Shown here: positions 1-11,009 of the stretch, piece after piece
Position numbering within the stretch: the stretch's first letter is position 1
How the letters are laid out: the number at the start of each line of letters is the position of its first letter
Origin: Sinosporangium siamense
GTDB lineage: Bacteria > Actinomycetota > Actinomycetes > Streptosporangiales > Streptosporangiaceae
Assembly (NCBI RefSeq): GCF_016863435.1
Contig: NZ_BOOW01000020.1
Location: forward strand, 310,001-374,000
Direction: 5' to 3'
Length of the DNA: 64,000 nt
Made by a program: the position numbers and the translations under genes
Notes under the pieces: model-generated
Database searches by the model: none
Told to the model about the DNA's origin: nothing
What the model saw: the letters and a program-made list of their open reading frames with translations, nothing else

Positions 1-1063
1 CCAGCGCCTTCGGCAGGCCCCACCAGCCCAGCGGAGTGAGGATCTCGGCGCGGTCGACCACCCCGAGGCGCTCCCACAGCGGCACCACCGAGGCGAACAG
101 CGTCTCGATCGCCTCAAGGTCGTCAGGATCGTCCATCTCGACGTCGATGTCCTCGGACTCGGCGATCAGCCGTGCAACCCGCTCCGGCGACGCCAGCACG
201 CCAGGGCCGCGGCGCACCAGCGCCGCCACGACCGCGAGCCAGTCGGCGTGGTGGATCGCGCAGAGGGCCGCGAGCGTGGAGTCCTCCAGGCTGAGCCCGG
301 CGTCGAGATCGGCGAACCGCTCCGTCAGGTCGTCCGCGGCGAGGTCGGAGATCGGCCCGGCGATGCCCGCCACCACCGTCAGCCATAGTTCGAGATCGTC
401 GCGCGGAAACTCGTCGCCCTGGAACCCCGCGCACGCCTTGAGCACGTTGCCGGGATAGACCGGATCGACCAGCAGACGCCGCAACTCGCCGCACACCTCC
501 GCCAGCTCGGCGGGAGAGGGCTCCCGCGGCTGCACAGGCGCCTCTGCGACGATGCGCCGCAACTCGCTGAGGGCGAACGCCTCCTCCTCGTCCCAGGCCG
601 CGAACAGCTCCTCGTCCTGTTCGTCGCCGATCACGATGCTCGGCACCCGGCCGTCGGGCAGCGGGGTGTTGAGCCACTGCGCCTGCACGGTTTCGTAGGC
701 GTCCCGGGCGGCCCGGTCGCCCGACGCCAGCGCGTCCGGGTCGATCTCGCCCTCGGCGACCAGCTCCTCCAGATGTGCGACGAGCATCGCGTGCAGCTCG
801 ACCGCCTGGGGGCCGCGCTCGTCCTCCTCCGGCCAGACGAAGTAGTCGCGCGTCAGCAGGATCGGCTCGGTGCCGCTGGACTCAAGCCACCGGTGCACGT
901 CGCCGATGGTGGCGGTGCCCGCCTCGATGGACAGCAGGGTCGACTGCGCGGTCTCCCAGAACACCGCGCTGAGCGGATTGCCCTCGGCCAGCATGCCGCG
1001 GCGCAGTCCGGGGAGAGCGACGAGCGCCGCCCCCGAGGGCACAGAAAGCAGGGCCCTGATCAC
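1..1063 (-). CDS. Hypothetical protein, 3' end cut by window edge
   Basis: An open minus-strand frame runs from a GTG at 1063 off the left edge, giving at least 354 residues. The start is supported by AGGAG five to six bases upstream of the GTG. The protein is acidic and rich in Leu, Ala and Glu, with mostly helical-looking segments, and shows no signal peptide or transmembrane stretch. I recognise no catalytic motif or named domain. Codon use (third-position G/C) is typical of the surrounding genes, so the frame is real; overlapping frames in the same interval are arginine-rich shadows. It diverges from the pirin gene across a 136-bp gap. Function unknown. Confidence 0.7.
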   Translation of the reverse strand, partial: MIRALLSVPSGAALVALPGLRRGMLAEGNPLSAVFWETAQSTLLSIEAGTATIGDVHRWLESSGTEPILLTRDYFVWPEEDERGPQAVELHAMLVAHLEELVAEGEIDPDALASGDRAARDAYETVQAQWLNTPLPDGRVPSIVIGDEQDEELFAAWDEEEAFALSELRRIVAEAPVQPREPSPAELAEVCGELRRLLVDPVYPGNVLKACAGFQGDEFPRDDLELWLTVVAGIAGPISDLAADDLTERFADLDAGLSLEDSTLAALCAIHHADWLAVVAALVRRGPGVLASPERVARLIAESEDIDVEMDDPDDLEAIETLFASVVPLWERLGVVDRAEILTPLGWWGLPKAL

Positions 1064-1199
1064 GTCTCTCCTGGTCAGAGAGGCGACAGGCCGACCGGCG
1101 CAAGCTGAGACGTCGTGCGGATCCACGAGCATTGAGCCTACGCCCCCGCCCCCGCCTCCCGCATCCACCGGTTTACGGGCCGTCGTTATGTTGTGATGC

Positions 1200-2165
1200 A
1201 TGAGCAATCTGGACATCCACCCGGACGTCACCGTCTGCGGCGGCCACCGCGACACCGCCGCCCACCCCGTGCACGAACTCTTCCCCGGGCGTGAGGTGCT
1301 TCTCGGCGAAAGCACGAAGGTGCGCAGGCTCCTGCCGACACTGGGCCGCCGCATGGTCGGCGCCTGGTGCTTCATCGACCACTACGGGCCGGACGACATC
1401 GTCGGCGAACCCGGCATGCAGGTGCCGCCCCACCCGCACATCGGCCTGCAGACCGTGAGCTGGCTGCTCGACGGCGAGGTGCTGCATCGGGACAGCCTGG
1501 GCAGCCTGCAGACGCTACGGCCGGGCGAACTCGGCCTCATGACCGCCGGACGCGCCATCGCGCACTCGGAGGAGTCCCCCGCCGACCACCCAGACCTCCT
1601 GCACGGCGCGCAGCTCTGGGTCGCCCTGCCGGACGCCCACCGCCACGTCTCCCCCGCCTTCGAACACCACGGGAACCTGCCGGTGCTCCGGGAACGGCGG
1701 CTCACCGCCACCGTCATCATGGGCGAACTCGCCGGGGCCACCTCTCCCGGCACCGCCTACACACCGCTGGTCGGAGCCGACCTGCTGCTCTCCCCCGAGG
1801 CCGACCTGTCCCTGCCGGTGGAGCGCGACTTCGAACACGCCGTGCTCAGCGTGTACGGCGAAGCCGAGATCGACGGAGTGCCGGTCTCGCCCGGGTCGCT
1901 GCTCTACCTCGGCACCGGCCGCCGCGAACTGCGCATCCGCTCAGCGGCGGGCAGCCGGCTGATGCTGCTCGGCGGCGAACCCTTCGACGAGGAGATCGTC
2001 ATGTGGTGGAACTTCGTCGGGCGCACCGGCCAGGAAATCGCCGAGGCCCGCCGCGAATGGGCGGAAGGCGAACTCTTCGGCACCGTGCACGGCTATGCCG
2101 GACCGCGTCTCAACGCGCCTCCGCTGCCGCCCACCCCGCTCAAACCCCGGGGGCGCAGCCGTTAG
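1200..2165 (+). CDS. Pirin family protein
   Basis: 321-residue bicupin of the pirin family. The N-terminal cupin shows HPHIG at about residues 78-82 and AHSEE at about 121-125. His78, His80, His122 and Glu124 match the usual metal ligands of pirins. Family members bind Fe(II) or another metal; some have quercetinase activity and others act as redox-sensitive regulators, so the exact role here is open. No Shine-Dalgarno is visible, but TATGTT at 1187-1192 sits 7 bp before the ATG, as expected for a -10 box of a leaderless mRNA. Length is normal for bacterial pirins. Confidence 0.88.
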   Translation: MSNLDIHPDVTVCGGHRDTAAHPVHELFPGREVLLGESTKVRRLLPTLGRRMVGAWCFIDHYGPDDIVGEPGMQVPPHPHIGLQTVSWLLDGEVLHRDSLGSLQTLRPGELGLMTAGRAIAHSEESPADHPDLLHGAQLWVALPDAHRHVSPAFEHHGNLPVLRERRLTATVIMGELAGATSPGTAYTPLVGADLLLSPEADLSLPVERDFEHAVLSVYGEAEIDGVPVSPGSLLYLGTGRRELRIRSAAGSRLMLLGGEPFDEEIVMWWNFVGRTGQEIAEARREWAEGELFGTVHGYAGPRLNAPPLPPTPLKPRGRSR

Positions 2166-2182
2166 GGCATACCCGCTGGGCA

Positions 2183-2208
2183 GAACTACTTCACTCGGAC
2201 TATAGTTC
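2183..2208. promoter_or_regulatory. Candidate operator upstream of doxX-like gene
   Basis: GAACTA (2183-2188) and TAGTTC (2203-2208) form an inverted pair, and the right half overlaps the 8-bp palindrome ACTATAGT (2199-2206). The pair lies between the pirin stop and the DoxX-like start. DoxX genes are often controlled by MarR or HxlR regulators, so a regulator site is plausible. The support is only the symmetry. Confidence 0.3.
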
Positions 2209-2281
2209 AGCGAGTTAAGCTTTCTGTCCGCGGGCGGTGCCGTGCGCGCCGTCGCGCTTGCTCCCCATGCGAGGGGTCCCC

Positions 2282-2635
2282 ATGTTCATCGCGCTGGTTG
2301 TCGTGTCCATCCTCGTAGCCCTGGGTTTCGTCCTGGCCGGGCTCCCCAAGGCCATAGGTAACCCGGCCATCGTCAAAGAGCTCGGCCGCCTCGGCGTGTC
2401 CCCCGGCTTCACCCGCATCACCGGCACCCTGGAGGTCCTCGGCGGCCTCGGCACACTCGCCGGCATCTGGATCGGCATCCTCGGCATCCTCGCCCCGATC
2501 GGGCTGATCATCGTCATGATCGGGGCCATCGTCACCCACGTCCGCGCGGGCGACCCGGCGAGCCAGACGGCCCGCCCGGTGCCGCTCTTGGTCCTCGCGC
2601 TCGCGGCACTCATCCTGCGCGCCCTCACCCTCTAA
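2282..2635 (+). CDS. DoxX-like membrane protein
   Basis: 117-residue protein with about four hydrophobic helices. The N-terminal segment starting at the second residue resembles DoxX/DoxD-type small membrane proteins, including a GLPKxxGNP-like loop and a glycine-rich third helix. The start at 2282 is chosen because GAGGGG lies 5 bp upstream; an upstream in-frame ATG at 2237 would add an unlikely polar extension. DoxX-family proteins are often linked to redox or stress responses, but the function is poorly defined. The neighbour downstream is a MarR regulator with its own operator. Confidence 0.72.
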   Translation: MFIALVVVSILVALGFVLAGLPKAIGNPAIVKELGRLGVSPGFTRITGTLEVLGGLGTLAGIWIGILGILAPIGLIIVMIGAIVTHVRAGDPASQTARPVPLLVLALAALILRALTL

Positions 2636-2790
2636 ACCGGCCTGGCCACCGGTTTCCGGCGTGCCAGGTTAGTTTGGGGGCACTGGTCGGTTGCGGGCAC
2701 CGGGCTGATTTGGCCCGTTTGGGCACGTCAGGATGATTTGGCGGCGCTCACCCCGCGCCGGCCCCGACGCGGACGCGGCTCCTGGTTGCG

Positions 2791-2820
2791 TACGGCACAA
2801 GCCTGGTGGCTTATGCCGTA
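2791..2820. promoter_or_regulatory. MarR-type operator (30-bp dyad)
   Basis: The arms TACGGCACAAGCC (2791-2803) and GGCTTATGCCGTA (2808-2820) are inverted repeats with one mismatch, separated by TGGT. The dyad ends 71 bp before the MarR start at 2892, a typical place for an autoregulatory operator. An exact 13-nt copy of one arm occurs at 38439-38451, upstream of the metB-like gene. Confidence 0.7.
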
Positions 2821-2891
2821 CAAAATCCTGGAATGTCGCTTGAGGCGGGATCGTTTCCGTGGTGAAACTGATTTCCGGGAGGGCCACACGC

Positions 2892-3323
2892 ATGCCGACG
2901 CCGCCGCACCCCCACGACGACGAGATCGAGACCCTAGACCGGTTGATCATTGCGATGCTGCGGCTCAGGTTCCACCTCGACACCACAGCCGCCGGGATCG
3001 GCCTGTCCGCCCCCCAGGCCCACGCCCTGCTCCGCCTGGGCGAGCCCCTCCGCCTCGGTGAGATCGCCGGCCAAATGCACTGCGAACCCTCCCACATCAC
3101 CGGCATCGCCGACGCCCTCGAACAACGCGGCCTCGCCGTACGCCAGCCCGACCCCGCCGACCGCCGCGCCAAACAGCTCATCGCCACCCTCGAAGGCCAT
3201 GAACTCCGCCGCAAGTTCATCGCCGGCCTCCTCCAAGACATGCCGGTCCTGTCCCCCCTCAACCCCGCCGACCGCGCCACCCTCCTCACCCTCCTCCGCA
3301 CCGCGGACACCACCATCCCCTGA
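2892..3323 (+). CDS. MarR family transcriptional regulator
   Basis: 143-residue winged-helix regulator. The middle carries the helix-turn-helix (LRLGEIAGQMHCEPSHITG, about residues 48-66), followed by the MarR wing with DPADRRAKQLIATLEG, the family's typical D-x-x-D-R-R-x-K pattern. The start at 2892 follows GGGAGGG by 8 bp; an alternative ATG-less upstream start at 2859 lacks this. The 30-bp dyad at 2791-2820 is its probable operator. The DoxX-like gene upstream is a possible target. Ligand unknown. Confidence 0.85.
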   Translation: MPTPPHPHDDEIETLDRLIIAMLRLRFHLDTTAAGIGLSAPQAHALLRLGEPLRLGEIAGQMHCEPSHITGIADALEQRGLAVRQPDPADRRAKQLIATLEGHELRRKFIAGLLQDMPVLSPLNPADRATLLTLLRTADTTIP

Positions 3324-3437
3324 GGTGACCAGGAGTGACAACTGATCTATACGAGGGCGCCTCCGACTGGCGTGTCGCGTACTCCACACCCCGATAGAAG
3401 TCTGGGTCTATCTTTGACTGTGAGAAAGGTGGTGGAG

Positions 3438-3719
3438 ATGAGCGCTCAGCCTGTCCACGAAGAAGGACCGAGGGTTCCTCGCACCATCGGCGGCATCTCC
3501 AACGCACTGCGTGGCAGCCGGCGAGCCCAGTTCTTCGCCGAGTTGTTGGAGGCTCAGCAAGGTCCAGAGTTGGATGGTGTGATCTCGGCATGGTGGGGAC
3601 GTGCCATGCTGGACACCGATCCCGATCGTGATCGCATCCATGCAGCCGCTGAGGCCGGGACCCTTCCGACTACGACTATGGATGAGATTGCACGCAGACG
3701 ACAGGAGTGCACCGCCTAG
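3438..3719 (+). CDS. Small antitoxin-like protein of a two-gene module
   Basis: 93 residues starting at ATG 3438 with AAAGGTGG just upstream. The sequence is polar, with a short helical N-terminal half and an acidic stretch (DTDPDRDRIHAAAEAG) before the C terminus. It resembles short actinobacterial proteins catalogued as DUF6247, which often precede small toxin-like genes, but I hold that assignment loosely. The next gene starts inside its last codons (13-nt overlap), so the two are translationally coupled. Local GC is lower than in the flanking genes, which suggests acquisition. Confidence 0.55.
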   Translation: MSAQPVHEEGPRVPRTIGGISNALRGSRRAQFFAELLEAQQGPELDGVISAWWGRAMLDTDPDRDRIHAAAEAGTLPTTTMDEIARRRQECTA

Positions 3720-3988
3720 CGATTGAGGATGATGATCTATGGCCGGTCATACCGTCTGAGATCGTGGCCGAGACACTCGCCGATCCGTCTATCTCGGCAG
3801 ACGTGTTCTCCACCGTGGTAGCGCTCACGGTCTCCATCTGCGAAAATCCTTGGCTGCTTGGGAGCGGCCAAGCCAGCATGGATCCAGATTTGCGAGAGAT
3901 CCTCATCCCAAAGGGCCACGGCATCGCGGAATACCGCAGCGATAGGAAGCACCAGCGAGTGCTTCTCACGCGACTCGTTCTCTTCTGA
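3707..3988 (+). CDS. Small RelE/ParE-like toxin candidate
   Basis: 93 residues from GTG 3707, overlapping the upstream stop by 13 nt. The C-terminal part reads G-x-AEYRSDRKHQRVLLTRLVLF, which resembles the last strands of ParE/RelE folds, where a Tyr-Arg on one strand is followed by a hydrophobic strand. No other in-frame start fits and no separate Shine-Dalgarno exists, so reinitiation after the upstream gene is likely. If this is a toxin-antitoxin pair, the toxin would be the second gene, as in many RelE/ParE operons with the antitoxin first. Function is inferred from size, order and the C-terminal pattern only. Confidence 0.5.
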   Translation: MHRLAIEDDDLWPVIPSEIVAETLADPSISADVFSTVVALTVSICENPWLLGSGQASMDPDLREILIPKGHGIAEYRSDRKHQRVLLTRLVLF

Positions 3989-4043
3989 CGCCCGAAGAGG
4001 AGGGTGGGCGACGGGGCCTGGAAGGCTGTGAAACGCTGGCACT

Positions 4044-6053
4044 ATGAACCGGCTTGGCAGAGCTACGTCTCCCTATCTCCTCCAGCACGTCGACAACCCG
4101 GTCCACTGGTTTGAGTGGGGCGAGGAGGCGTTCGCCGAAGCGCGGCGGCGGGATGTGCCGCTGCTGATCAGCGTGGGTTACTCGGCCTGCCACTGGTGCC
4201 ATGTCATGGCCCACGAGTCCTTCGAGGACGAGGCGACGGCGGCCAAGATGAATGCGAACTTCGTCAACGTCAAGGTCGATCGCGAGGAGCGGCCGGATGT
4301 CGACGCGGTCTACATGTCCGCCACCCAGGCCATGACGGGGCAGGGCGGATGGCCGATGACGGTGTTCGCGACGCCTGAGGGGCACCCGTTCTATTGCGGC
4401 ACCTATTTCCCGCGGCAGCAGTTTCACCGGCTGCTCGACGGGGTGGCCCAGGTGTGGCGCGACGAGCGCGATCAGGTGCTCGGGCAGGGGGCGAAGGTCG
4501 TCGCCGCGCTGAACGACGGCGGGGACTTCCCCACCGGGCCGCAGCCGACCCACGACACGCTGGCGGAAGCCGTACTCAATCTTAAAAGCGGGTTCGATCC
4601 GGTGCGTGGCGGGTTTGGGGGCGCGCCGAAGTTCCCGCCGTCCATGGTGCTGGAGTTTCTGCTGCGGGAAGGCGGCCAGGAAGCGATTTCCATGGCCGGG
4701 CACACGTTGGCGGCGATGGCGAGGGGCGGCATTTACGATCAGCTCGCCGGGGGGTTCGCGCGCTACAGCGTGGACGCCGAGTGGGTTGTGCCGCATTTCG
4801 AGAAAATGCTCTACGACAATGCTCTGCTGCTGCGTGTCTACACGCACTGGTGGCGGGCCACGGGCACGGTGCTCGCGCGCAGGATCGCGTTGGAGACCGC
4901 CGACTGGCTGCTGGCGGAAATGCGCACCGAGCAGGGCGGGTTCGCCTCGGCGCTGGACGCCGACAGTGAGGGTGTTGAGGGGAAGTTCTACGTCTGGACG
5001 CCCGACCAGCTGCGTGAGGTACTTGGGGAGGAGGACGCGGCGTTCGCCATGTCGGTCTTCTCCGTCACGCCGGGGGGCACGTTCGAGCACGGCAGTTCGG
5101 TGCTGCAGTTCCTGTCCGACACGCCCGACACGACGCGCCTCGCGCATGTGCGGGAGACGCTGCTGCGGGCGCGGGCGGAGCGGGTACGGCCCGGCCGGGA
5201 CGACAAGGTGGTCGCGTCGTGGAACGGGCTGGCAATCGCCGCGCTCGCGGAAACCGGGCTGCTGTTCGAACGGCAGGACCTGGTCGACGCGGCCCGTGAG
5301 ACGGCCGAACTCCTGGACAAGGTGCACATGCAGGGCGGAAGGCTGGCCCGCACGTCCAAGGACGGACGGGTGGGGGCCAACGCCGGGGTGCTTGACGATT
5401 ACGCCAACGTGGCGGAGGGGTTGCTGGCGCTCTACTCGGTGACCGGGGAAAGCCGGTGGTTCGAGCGGGCGGGTGCACTGCTTGAGGTGATTCTGGACCA
5501 CTTCGGGGACGGGGAGGGTGGTTTCTACGACACGGCGGACGACGCTGAGAGCCTCTTCCAGCGCCCGAAGGACACCACCGACAACGCCACCCCGTCCGGG
5601 CGGTTCGCGGCGGCGGGCGCACTCCTGACCTACGCCGCCCTCACCGGCTCCGCCCGTCACCGCGAAGCCGCCCACGCCGCCCTCGGCACCGCCTCCGTCC
5701 TGGCCCCCCGCCACGCCCGCTTCGCCGGCTGGGGCCTCGCCGTCGCCGAAGCCGCCCTAGCCGGCCCGGTCGAGGTCGCGGTGGTGGGGCCTTTGGACTC
5801 CCTCGACACTCGTGCCCTTCACAGGACCGCGCTCCTGTCGCGCTCTCCTGGCCTTGTGGTGGCGCTCCACGACCCGGCGGAGGAGCCTGGGACTGGCAAC
5901 AGCCTGGTTCCTCTCCTGGAGGGACGAGAACTCGTCCGAGGACGACCTGCGGCTTACGTGTGCCGCGACTTCACGTGCCGCATGCCGGTCACAACCGCAG
6001 CCGACTTGGCCACAGAACTTGGGGGCACACAACTCCATAAAACCACCGAATGA
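4044..6053 (+). CDS. Thioredoxin-domain protein of the DUF255 / YyaL family
   Basis: 669 residues, the normal length for this family. The N terminus (residues about 1-160) is the DUF255 thioredoxin-like domain with SPYLLQH, NPVxW and the CHWC motif at residues 49-52, followed by KVDREERPD and the GGWPMTVF loop. The rest is an alpha/alpha-barrel like that of six-hairpin glycosidases and N-acylglucosamine 2-epimerases ([19 protein letters not shown] and SWNGL are typical family blocks). The biochemical role is not established in bacteria. The coding region ends only 40 bp before the first CRISPR repeat, leaving little room for a separate CRISPR leader. Confidence 0.9.
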   Translation: MNRLGRATSPYLLQHVDNPVHWFEWGEEAFAEARRRDVPLLISVGYSACHWCHVMAHESFEDEATAAKMNANFVNVKVDREERPDVDAVYMSATQAMTGQGGWPMTVFATPEGHPFYCGTYFPRQQFHRLLDGVAQVWRDERDQVLGQGAKVVAALNDGGDFPTGPQPTHDTLAEAVLNLKSGFDPVRGGFGGAPKFPPSMVLEFLLREGGQEAISMAGHTLAAMARGGIYDQLAGGFARYSVDAEWVVPHFEKMLYDNALLLRVYTHWWRATGTVLARRIALETADWLLAEMRTEQGGFASALDADSEGVEGKFYVWTPDQLREVLGEEDAAFAMSVFSVTPGGTFEHGSSVLQFLSDTPDTTRLAHVRETLLRARAERVRPGRDDKVVASWNGLAIAALAETGLLFERQDLVDAARETAELLDKVHMQGGRLARTSKDGRVGANAGVLDDYANVAEGLLALYSVTGESRWFERAGALLEVILDHFGDGEGGFYDTADDAESLFQRPKDTTDNATPSGRFAAAGALLTYAALTGSARHREAAHAALGTASVLAPRHARFAGWGLAVAEAALAGPVEVAVVGPLDSLDTRALHRTALLSRSPGLVVALHDPAEEPGTGNSLVPLLEGRELVRGRPAAYVCRDFTCRMPVTTAADLATELGGTQLHKTTE

Positions 6054-6093
6054 AAACAGGGCTATGGCTCCGCAACAGCGCAGGTAGGCGAGT

Positions 6094-6668
6094 GTTGGCC
6101 CCGCAGGCGCGGGGATGTTCCTGGAGCGCTCTAAAAAGGGGGGGCCTCCCTCAGGTCGGCCCCGCAGGCGCGGGGATGTTCCCCAGGTCGCGACGTCGGG
6201 CACCTCGGTGGCTGCGTCGGCCCCGCAGGCGCGGGGATGTTCCGGAGATCGCGCGCCGCGTCTCCCACCCCGTCCAGTCGGCCCCGCACACGCGGGGATG
6301 TTCCTGGCGGCTACTGGGCATGCATGGGCGGCATCCGGTCGGCCCCGCACGCGCGGGGATGTTCCGCCCATCGACGCGCTCAGAGACACCGCCGCCGTGT
6401 CGGCCCCGCACGCGGGGATGTTCCTCACACGGTTATGGAAGGTGACGGCGACGTCCGGTCGGCCCCGCACGCGCGGGGATGTTCCTGCAGTCATGTAGAT
6501 GTAGGCGCGGCCGTGTACGTCAGTCCCGGACACTCGGGGATGTTCCCATCGCAGCGGCGGCGAGGTCGCCGTCCAGGGCGTCGGCCCCGCACGCGAGGGG
6601 ATGATCCTGAGTAGGTGCGGCAGTAAGGGCAGGCTGGCGGGTCGGCCCCGCACGTGCGGGGATGATCG
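6094..6668 (+). CRISPR. Type I-E-like CRISPR array, 10 repeats and 9 spacers
   Basis: Ten 28-bp repeats begin GTCGGCCCCG and end GGGGATGTTCC, with nine spacers of exactly 33 bp (period 61). Starts: 6094, 6155, 6216, 6277, 6338, 6399, 6458, 6519, 6580, 6641. The repeat at 6399 has lost 2 bp. The last three have drifted: 6519 has several substitutions, and 6580 and 6641 carry ATGATC instead of ATGTTC. That places the old, leader-distal end on the right. The repeat hairpin and size match type I-E arrays of actinomycetes. No cas gene lies in the window, and the usual A/T-rich leader is absent because the DUF255 gene ends 40 bp upstream. Confidence 0.96.
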
Positions 6669-6703
6669 CCCACCATGCCCCGGGAGATCAGGGAAGCCCG
6701 GCC

Positions 6704-6731
6704 CGTCACCTCCACCGAGGTAGAGGTGACG
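6704..6731 (-). terminator. Hairpin terminator downstream of the penicillin-binding protein gene
   Basis: CGTCACCTC (6704-6712) pairs perfectly with GAGGTGACG (6723-6731) around a 10-nt loop, 45 bp beyond the stop at 6777. It also separates the gene from the oppositely read CRISPR array. No U-tract follows, as is common in actinobacteria. Confidence 0.6.
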
Positions 6732-6776
6732 CACACCTGCCCAACCGTGCAAGCAGGGCCCGAGAGCCCGACCCGC

Positions 6777-8933
6777 CTACCGGGTGTCGCGCTGGACGGG
6801 GATGTTCTGGACCGGTCCCTCGTCCTGGCCCCCGCCGAGGCGGCGTTCGTTGCCCTGGTTGTCGCCTGGTCCCGGGCCTTGGCCTGGGCCGCCGGGGTTC
6901 TCGCCATCCGGTTGGCCGTCGGGGTTGTCCGGGCCACGTGGGTTGTTGGGGTTGGCGGGTGTGTCGGGGCCGGTTGTCGGGGGTGAGGTGCCGGGAGGGG
7001 TGGCGTTCTGGTCGGGGGCGGGGTTGATGCCCTGGTCGCCGTTCGGGTCACCGTACCAATCGTCGCCCTCGGGGTAGTTGTCGTCGGGGAAGTCCCAGCC
7101 GAAGTCGGAGGCTTCGGGGAACTGTTCGACGGGTTTGCCCTTCATGGCCTCGGTCATGAAGGCTCGCCAGATCTGGGCAGGCATGCCTCCGCCGTACTGC
7201 TCGTATCCCCCGACCTTCACGGTCTTGTTGTCGTCGCGGAACATGTTGACGGCGGTGGAGAGTTGCGGCGTGTAGCCCACGAACCAGGCGGCGCGGGACT
7301 TGTCGGTCGTGCCGGTCTTGCCAGCTACGGGCCGGTCCCAGAGGCGGGCGGCGGTGCCGGTGCCGGCCTCGACGACCTGGGTCATGGCGTAGGTGGTGTC
7401 GGCGGCGGTCTGCTCGGTGAAGGCGCGTTTGCCGGGAACGTCGATGGTGGTCTTCTCGCCGTCGGCGTCCGTGATCGAGCGGATCACGTGGGCCTCGTGG
7501 TAGATGCCCTCGGCGGCGAAGGCCGCGTAGCCGGTCGCCTGCTGGACGGCGCTGACCGACGCCACGCCGAGCGGGAAGGTCGGGGCGTCCTCATGCGGCG
7601 CGAGCTGGGATTCGGGGATGCCGGCGGCCCTGGCCGCCTCGGCCACCTTGTCGAGCCCGATGCGCTGGCTGAGGTCGACGAACGCGGTGTTGACCGAGTC
7701 CTTGGTCGCGGTGACGAGGTTGACCTCACCGTAGGAGCGCCCGCTTGAGTTGGGGATGTCGTGGGAGGCGACCCGCATCGGCGAGTTGCCGTTGACGCGG
7801 GTCGACAGCTTGAGCCCGTCTTCCAGAGCGGCGGCCAGCGCGTAGGACTTGAAGGTGGAGCCCGCCATGACCTTGGCGTAGAACGCGTTGTCGACCTTGC
7901 TGTCCTCCCAGGAGCGGCCGCCGTAGAAGGCGAGCACCTCGCCGTTGCGGGGGTCGACGGCGGCGAGGCCTGTGCGCACCTTCTTCGGGGTGGAGTCGGG
8001 CAGGACGGAGGTCACGGCGCGCTCGGCGGCCTTCATGAGATTTTTGTCGAAGGTCGTGACGATGCGCAGGCCGCCTTGGTTGATCTGTTCCTCGGTGTAG
8101 CCGCGCCGTGCCAACTCGGCGTTGACCTGGTCGATCATATAGTTGTCCTGCCCCTTGGGCGCGAAGACCCCCTTGGGCTTCTTCAGCGTGGGGAAACGCT
8201 GGTCGGCGGCCTGTTCGGCGGTGAGGGCGCCGGTCTCGACCATGGCCGCGATCACGCTCTTCCAGCGCGCCTCTGCGGCGTCGCGCATGGCGCCGGTGGG
8301 GTTGGCGAAGTTGGACGGCTGCTGGATCACCGCGGCGAGGTAGGCGCTCTCGGCGATGGTCAGGTCGCGGACGTTCTTGCGGAAGTAGGCGTCGGCGGCG
8401 GCCTGCACGCCCCAGGCGCTGCGGCCGAAGTAGATCGTGTTGAGATATTGCTCAAGCACCCAGTCCTTGGACTTCGACTGGTCGACCTTGAGCGAGATCA
8501 TGATCTCTTTGAGCTTGCGGACGATAGAACGTTCCTGGCCAAGCCCGCTGTAGTAGTTGCGCACCATCTGCTGGGTGATGGTGGATCCGCCCTGGAGCTG
8601 CTGACCGGTCACGGTCGACCAGACGGCGCGGGCGGTGCCGGAGACCGACACGCCGCTGTCGCGGTAGAAGGTGCGGTTCTCCACGGCGATCACCGCGTCG
8701 CGGAGGTGTTCGGGCACCTTGGACAGCTCGACCGCCTTGCGGTTGACACCCTGTTTGGCCAGCACGGTCTTGCCGTCGCGGTAGTAGATCACCGATGCCT
8801 GGGCGGTGGCCTCCGGCTGAGTGCTGTCCGGAATCGGGGTGAGCGCCCAGGCCACGGCGAAGGCTCCCACGCCGAGTAGCAGGCCGCTGCCCGTCAAAAC
8901 CAACAACACCCGGAGAATCCGTCGCTTTCGCAC
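6777..8933 (-). CDS. Class A penicillin-binding protein (transglycosylase/transpeptidase)
   Basis: 718 residues, building peptidoglycan outside the membrane. One N-terminal membrane anchor (about 8-32) is followed by a GT51 glycosyltransferase domain with catalytic Glu in VENRTFY (Glu85), GGSTITQQ (115-122) and the KEIMISLKV block. The transpeptidase domain carries STFK near residue 360, SVN near 413 and KTGTT near 538. The C-terminal tail of about 110 residues is rich in Pro, Gly, Asn and Asp, typical of actinobacterial PBP1 proteins. The start is a GTG at 8933 with GGAG upstream. Some family members are typed ponA, but I cannot tell the paralog. Confidence 0.93.
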   Translation of the reverse strand: MRKRRILRVLLVLTGSGLLLGVGAFAVAWALTPIPDSTQPEATAQASVIYYRDGKTVLAKQGVNRKAVELSKVPEHLRDAVIAVENRTFYRDSGVSVSGTARAVWSTVTGQQLQGGSTITQQMVRNYYSGLGQERSIVRKLKEIMISLKVDQSKSKDWVLEQYLNTIYFGRSAWGVQAAADAYFRKNVRDLTIAESAYLAAVIQQPSNFANPTGAMRDAAEARWKSVIAAMVETGALTAEQAADQRFPTLKKPKGVFAPKGQDNYMIDQVNAELARRGYTEEQINQGGLRIVTTFDKNLMKAAERAVTSVLPDSTPKKVRTGLAAVDPRNGEVLAFYGGRSWEDSKVDNAFYAKVMAGSTFKSYALAAALEDGLKLSTRVNGNSPMRVASHDIPNSSGRSYGEVNLVTATKDSVNTAFVDLSQRIGLDKVAEAARAAGIPESQLAPHEDAPTFPLGVASVSAVQQATGYAAFAAEGIYHEAHVIRSITDADGEKTTIDVPGKRAFTEQTAADTTYAMTQVVEAGTGTAARLWDRPVAGKTGTTDKSRAAWFVGYTPQLSTAVNMFRDDNKTVKVGGYEQYGGGMPAQIWRAFMTEAMKGKPVEQFPEASDFGWDFPDDNYPEGDDWYGDPNGDQGINPAPDQNATPPGTSPPTTGPDTPANPNNPRGPDNPDGQPDGENPGGPGQGPGPGDNQGNERRLGGGQDEGPVQNIPVQRDTR

Positions 8934-9236
8934 GTCTATCTCCGTCCCTCACACACGCCACAAACCCCCACTTGCACGATCAACCGTCCCCCCGGCACCG
9001 AGCATCAAGCGAAATTTCAGGGTAAACGACCGATAACTATGCCTGTGTTCCCTATGACCGACTATGACTGGCTTTGAGCGCATATCAACGCTTGTGGTCG
9101 ACAACGATGGAATTGATCTAGTTCGGAGAACCCCGCTCCGAGATCGCCGACGACAGCCGGATCAGGAGCCTGTCGACGCGTGCGACCTGGGGTTCATGCT
9201 AGGAGACGAACAACTCTTCACTCTGGATGCTAAGCC
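8934..9236. other. Intergenic region upstream of the penicillin-binding protein gene
   Basis: About 300 bp between the lrp stop and the minus-strand PBP start. It has several A/T-rich stretches (around 9005-9060) and probably holds the PBP promoter. I see no convincing ORF, repeat or RNA gene. Confidence 0.5.
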
Positions 9237-10928
<1,692 letters not shown>

Positions 10929-11009
10929 TACCGGCCCCAGGTAAGCCCTTCACGCTCTCTTTGCGTGTCGCGGGCTTTGCAGTAGGCGGCGCGTGGTGAT
11001 CTCCCTCAA

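Noticed and set aside
2669-3316. Minus-strand ORF opposite MarR
   Set aside because: Antisense shadow with Arg/Ser/Pro composition.
3966-5714. 582-residue minus-strand ORF opposite the DUF255 gene
   Set aside because: Shadow of a GC-rich gene; rich in Arg, His, Gly and Pro with no motif.
5757-6752. 331-residue minus-strand ORF across the CRISPR array with many NIPA-GPT blocks
   Set aside because: It is a translation of the repeats on the antisense strand, a known artefact; period 61 shows through.
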